A stretch of 64,000 nucleotides of DNA, from contig CAJYTF010000053.1 in the NCBI GenBank assembly GCA_913777665.1, forward strand, positions 49,318-113,317. Direction: 5' to 3'. Within the stretch, counting starts at the first letter, position 1. The number at the start of each line of letters is the position of its first letter. The DNA is from an uncultured Myroides sp. GTDB taxonomy: Bacteria > Bacteroidota > Bacteroidia > Flavobacteriales > Flavobacteriaceae. Shown here piece by piece: positions 61,203 to 64,000 of the stretch. The notes under the pieces are model-generated. The model made no database searches and was not told where the DNA came from. It was given only the letters and a program-made list of their open reading frames with translations. The position numbers and the translations under genes are program-made.

Positions 61203-62087
61203 ATGCTTTCTATATTAATTCCTACATATAATTACAATGTTTTTCCATTGGTTAAAGAAGTAAGCGAACAATGTATTGTTGAAAAAATCACTTTTGAAAT
61301 AATTGTTTTAGATGATGCTTCTCAAAATTTTCATACAGAAAACAATGAAATTAATAGTTTAGATAATTGCTGCTATTCTATTTTAAATCAAAACATTGGA
61401 AGAAGTGCCATTAGAAATTTATTATCAACAAAAGCATCATTTGATAATTTACTTTTTTTAGATGCAGATGTTCGAATTATTAATAATCAGTTTATCAAAA
61501 ATTATATAAATTTCATTAAAAATAATTCTAATTACGCTGTTGTTTATGGTGGAATTGTGTATCAAGAAAGCATACCTCAAAACAATCAATTATTACGATG
61601 GATTTACGGAAATAAACGAGAAGCACTGTCTGCCGAGAAACGAAATGAAAATGTTTATGTTTCTTTTTTAACACTTAATTTTTTAATTAAAAAAGAAGTT
61701 TTTCAAACCGTTCGTTTTAATGAAGACATTCCTAATTTACGTTACGAAGATTTATTGTTTTCATTCGATTTAATGAAGAATAAAATACCTTTACAACACA
61801 TCAATAATCAAGTAGTGCATAATGGAATTGAAACCAGCGAAGTGTTTATGCACAAAACAAATGATTCATTAAAAGGGTTGAAATTTCTCTTATCAAAAAA
61901 CTATCTACCAGCCGATTATGCAAAAATAAGTGCTGTTCATAATTTATTAAAGCAAACAAAATTGTTGTTTTTAATCAATTTCGTTTATAGAATGAGAAAA
62001 AATAGTTTTAAAAAAAACTTATTAAGCAGCAAACCTTCCCTATTTATTTATGATATTTACCGTTTAGGATATTTCAGCCAATTATAA
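61203..62087 (+). CDS. Glycosyltransferase family 2 protein
   Basis: A 294-residue GT-A enzyme: SILIPTYNYNVFPLV opens the nucleotide-binding domain, NIGRSAIRNLLS follows, and LLFLDADVRIIN holds the DxD motif. LRYEDLLFSFDLM is the acidic catalytic region. The substrate is unknown. One base separates it from the methyltransferase; the next gene begins directly after its stop. Confidence 0.85.
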   Translation: MLSILIPTYNYNVFPLVKEVSEQCIVEKITFEIIVLDDASQNFHTENNEINSLDNCCYSILNQNIGRSAIRNLLSTKASFDNLLFLDADVRIINNQFIKNYINFIKNNSNYAVVYGGIVYQESIPQNNQLLRWIYGNKREALSAEKRNENVYVSFLTLNFLIKKEVFQTVRFNEDIPNLRYEDLLFSFDLMKNKIPLQHINNQVVHNGIETSEVFMHKTNDSLKGLKFLLSKNYLPADYAKISAVHNLLKQTKLLFLINFVYRMRKNSFKKNLLSSKPSLFIYDIYRLGYFSQL

Positions 62088-63029
62088 ATGACACCTTTTT
62101 TTTCAGTAATAATTCCGCTTTATAACAAAGAAAAATACATTCAAAACACATTGAATTGTGTCTTCAATCAATCATTTGATAATTTTGAAGTTATTGTTGT
62201 AAATGATGGTTCAACTGATGGAAGTTTAGAAATTTTAAGGAAATTTTCTGACCACAGATTAAAAATCATACACCAAAAAAATCAAGGAGTTTCTGTCGCT
62301 CGAAATACAGGAATGGAAAATGCCAAAGCAGATTATATTTGCTTTTTAGATGCCGATGACACATGGAAACAAAATCATTTACAAGCTTTTTATGATACAA
62401 TCACTAAATTTCCAGAAGCAAAAATGTATTGTGGCAGATATGTTACTCAAATTTCAAAAAATACATTTATTGAAAATAGATTCATCGATATTCCTGAAAA
62501 CTATGAAGGATATGTAACCGACTTTTTCAAAAGTAGCATAATAAATCGTATTGCTTTAACATCGGCAGTTTGTATACATAAAGATATTTTTAATGAGATT
62601 GGCGGATTTGATCCTACACTAAAAAGCGACCAAGATTTAGATTATTGGATTAAAATAGCGTTGAAACATACAATTGCTATAACTGCAGAAAATACAATGG
62701 TTTACAATTTTATAAATGCAAATAAAAGTCTGTCTAAAGATCAGTCAAAATTCAATAAGCTAACCAATTTAAACCAATATGTTGAAATTGAAAAAAGTAA
62801 TGAAAGTCTAAAATTATTTTTAGATGTTTATAGAATTGAATATGGATTAAATTATCACATTCTAGGTTTAAAAGATCAATCTTTAGAATATTTAAAATAT
62901 GTTGATCAAAAAAACATGAATTTTAAAACAAAATTACTATTCAAACTTCCTCCTTTTGTTTTAAGATTAATGCTTAGAACAAAGCAGAATCTACGTAATT
63001 ACGGGATTGATTTTACAGTGTATCATTAA
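62088..63029 (+). CDS. Glycosyltransferase family 2 protein
   Basis: A 313-residue GT-A enzyme: FSVIIPLYNKEKYIQNTL, VVNDGSTDGSLEIL, KNQGVSVARNTGM and ICFLDADDTWKQNHL (DxD). SDQDLDYWIKIAL is the ED-type catalytic region. It begins immediately after the preceding stop, so they are an operon. It overlaps the converging gene by 17 bp. Confidence 0.9.
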   Translation: MTPFFSVIIPLYNKEKYIQNTLNCVFNQSFDNFEVIVVNDGSTDGSLEILRKFSDHRLKIIHQKNQGVSVARNTGMENAKADYICFLDADDTWKQNHLQAFYDTITKFPEAKMYCGRYVTQISKNTFIENRFIDIPENYEGYVTDFFKSSIINRIALTSAVCIHKDIFNEIGGFDPTLKSDQDLDYWIKIALKHTIAITAENTMVYNFINANKSLSKDQSKFNKLTNLNQYVEIEKSNESLKLFLDVYRIEYGLNYHILGLKDQSLEYLKYVDQKNMNFKTKLLFKLPPFVLRLMLRTKQNLRNYGIDFTVYH

Positions 63030-64000
63030 TAACTTTTTCCCATTGTCCTTTTATTGAATCTATTCGAAATTTATTGACTGATGTTAAGGAATTTTGCTTT
63101 AGAAAATTGTATAGTTCCTCGTTAAAAACTAACTCATTCATTCCTGCAATAATTTTTTCTTTATTTTGATTTTCAATCAATAAACCATTTAGTCGATCAA
63201 TAATAATTTCGTTGGGACCGGTTTCACAATCAAAAGAAATCACAGGAGTTTCCATTAATAGTGATTCAACCAAAACAGTTGGTAAACCTTCATATTTGCT
63301 CGTTAAAACAGTAAATAAGGCATTTTTTATATAGCTTTCAGGATTAGTTTGAAATCCTTTAAAATCTACAAAATCTGAAATATTTAATTTTTTGGCTAAA
63401 AATTCCATTTCTTTCAATCGAACACCATCTCCCAAAATAACCAAGCGTATTTTTCTGTCTGGTAAAATACTTTTTGCATAACATTCTAACAAAACATCAA
63501 CCTGTTTTACATTTTCCTGATCCATTCTGGCAATAGATAAAATGTACTTTTCAGATTGAGTTTCATCTTTTTCAATATCATTAAAATTGACAAAATTATA
63601 AATGGTTTGTGTTTGTAAAAACGGAAATTGTTTTTTAATTTTTTCCTCTACACCATTTGAAACACAAATAAATAATCGGTTTTTAAATAAAAGTTGATTT
63701 AATGCATTAGAATGAAACAAATAATTAGCAATATTGGAACTATGAATGTAATTAAAAACTTTTTGTTTGCTATACATGAGTTTTTGCCAAATTATTTCTG
63801 TTATCCAATTTAAACGGTATCTGTGATCGATAACCAAAGTAAAATTATTTTCTTTAATTGATTGTTTAATATTAAAATAAGTTTTGATTTTGGAGAAAAA
63901 TGTTAACTGATCAATATTATACTGATGCAATTTTCCTGTAAACGGGTAATCATTTTTCGATTCTAAAACATATAAATGCACTTCATAGCCCATTTCTTCA
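63013..64000 (-). CDS. Glycosyltransferase family 4 (5' end beyond the window)
   Basis: At least 326 residues of a GT-B enzyme. The C-terminal half has the GT4 pattern: ILSIARMDQENVKQVDVLLECYA, LVILGDGVRLKEMEFLAKKL, DFKGFQTNP, and KYEGLPTVLVESLLMETPVISFDC with its E-x7-E. The frame is open to base 64000 (two more Glu codons before the first ATG), and GT4 proteins usually begin about 30 residues earlier, so the start lies outside. The gene converges on and overlaps the GT2 gene by 17 bp. Confidence 0.85.
   Translation of the reverse strand, partial: EEMGYEVHLYVLESKNDYPFTGKLHQYNIDQLTFFSKIKTYFNIKQSIKENNFTLVIDHRYRLNWITEIIWQKLMYSKQKVFNYIHSSNIANYLFHSNALNQLLFKNRLFICVSNGVEEKIKKQFPFLQTQTIYNFVNFNDIEKDETQSEKYILSIARMDQENVKQVDVLLECYAKSILPDRKIRLVILGDGVRLKEMEFLAKKLNISDFVDFKGFQTNPESYIKNALFTVLTSKYEGLPTVLVESLLMETPVISFDCETGPNEIIIDRLNGLLIENQNKEKIIAGMNELVFNEELYNFLKQNSLTSVNKFRIDSIKGQWEKVINDTL

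Noticed and set aside
1..64000. tRNA, rRNA, prophage or IS elements
   Set aside because: I found no cloverleaf-like sequence, integrase, transposase or phage structural gene on either strand.

Overview
This 64 kb window is a stretch of AT-rich chromosome from a Bacteroidota bacterium, almost certainly a member of the Flavobacteriaceae; I do not assign a genus. The evidence is the gene content (DUF6452/DUF6048 pair beside rlmD, a CAL67264-type small membrane protein, TIGR02757, an Exonuclease/GIY-YIG fusion), the many small secreted proteins and lipoproteins, the near absence of Shine-Dalgarno sequences, and recurrent TAnnTTTG (-7) promoter elements. I see no tRNA, rRNA, CRISPR array, prophage or complete transposon. 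No gene-free stretch exceeds about 260 bp.

Layout. 1-3.8 kb: 5' part of a branched-chain 2-oxoacid dehydrogenase E1 gene (runs off the left edge), a divergent TetR regulator behind an intergenic region with its own promoter and terminator-like hairpin, a 2OG-Fe(II) oxygenase and ornithine aminotransferase. 3.9-6.6 kb: rlmD and the DUF6452/DUF6048 pair. 6.9-12.4 kb (minus strand): YoaK-like membrane protein, lipocalin-like protein, USP-like protein, an OmpR-type two-component system and a large J-domain membrane protein. 12.5-22.3 kb (minus strand): an accessory run of about a dozen poorly characterised secreted, lipid-anchored or membrane-anchored proteins. At least four of them carry inactivating lesions (one-base deletions and in-frame stop codons), so this is a decaying or rapidly evolving locus. 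22.5-34.8 kb: serC, holA, an HsdR_N-domain protein, a glycosyltransferase, the ppx-ppk1-SixA phosphatase run, kdsA and an NAD-dependent epimerase-like gene. 34.8-37.5 kb: a SatD/DUF3307/MmcQ run whose upstream region holds three 23-bp operator-like units spaced exactly 28 bp apart. 37.5-47.6 kb: glycosyltransferase family 9, an unusual AAA protein with degenerate Walker motifs, sucC, clpC, an ABC1/UbiB kinase and smpB. 47.7-54.4 kb: a WG-repeat protein with a frameshift in a T8 tract, pcm, a Gfo/Idh/MocA oxidoreductase followed by a 335-bp one-gene insert bounded by 23-bp direct repeats, a 3-hydroxyacyl-CoA dehydrogenase, DUF1015, YggS and a type II toxin-antitoxin pair. 54.6-64 kb: Exonuclease/GIY-YIG fusion, potassium channel, miaA, acyl-ACP thioesterase, two small envelope proteins, ftsE, a methyltransferase and three glycosyltransferases, probably the start of a surface-polysaccharide locus that runs off the right edge.

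Most genes are housekeeping. The points most worth a second look are the lesion-rich secreted-protein cluster, the direct-repeat-bounded mini-insert at 50.4-50.8 kb, the SatD operator array, the possible short transcript in front of tetR, the T8-tract gene, and four genes whose -7 element ends only 4 nt before the ATG, which suggests leaderless mRNAs. All domain and family names come from motif recognition by eye; no database search was run.
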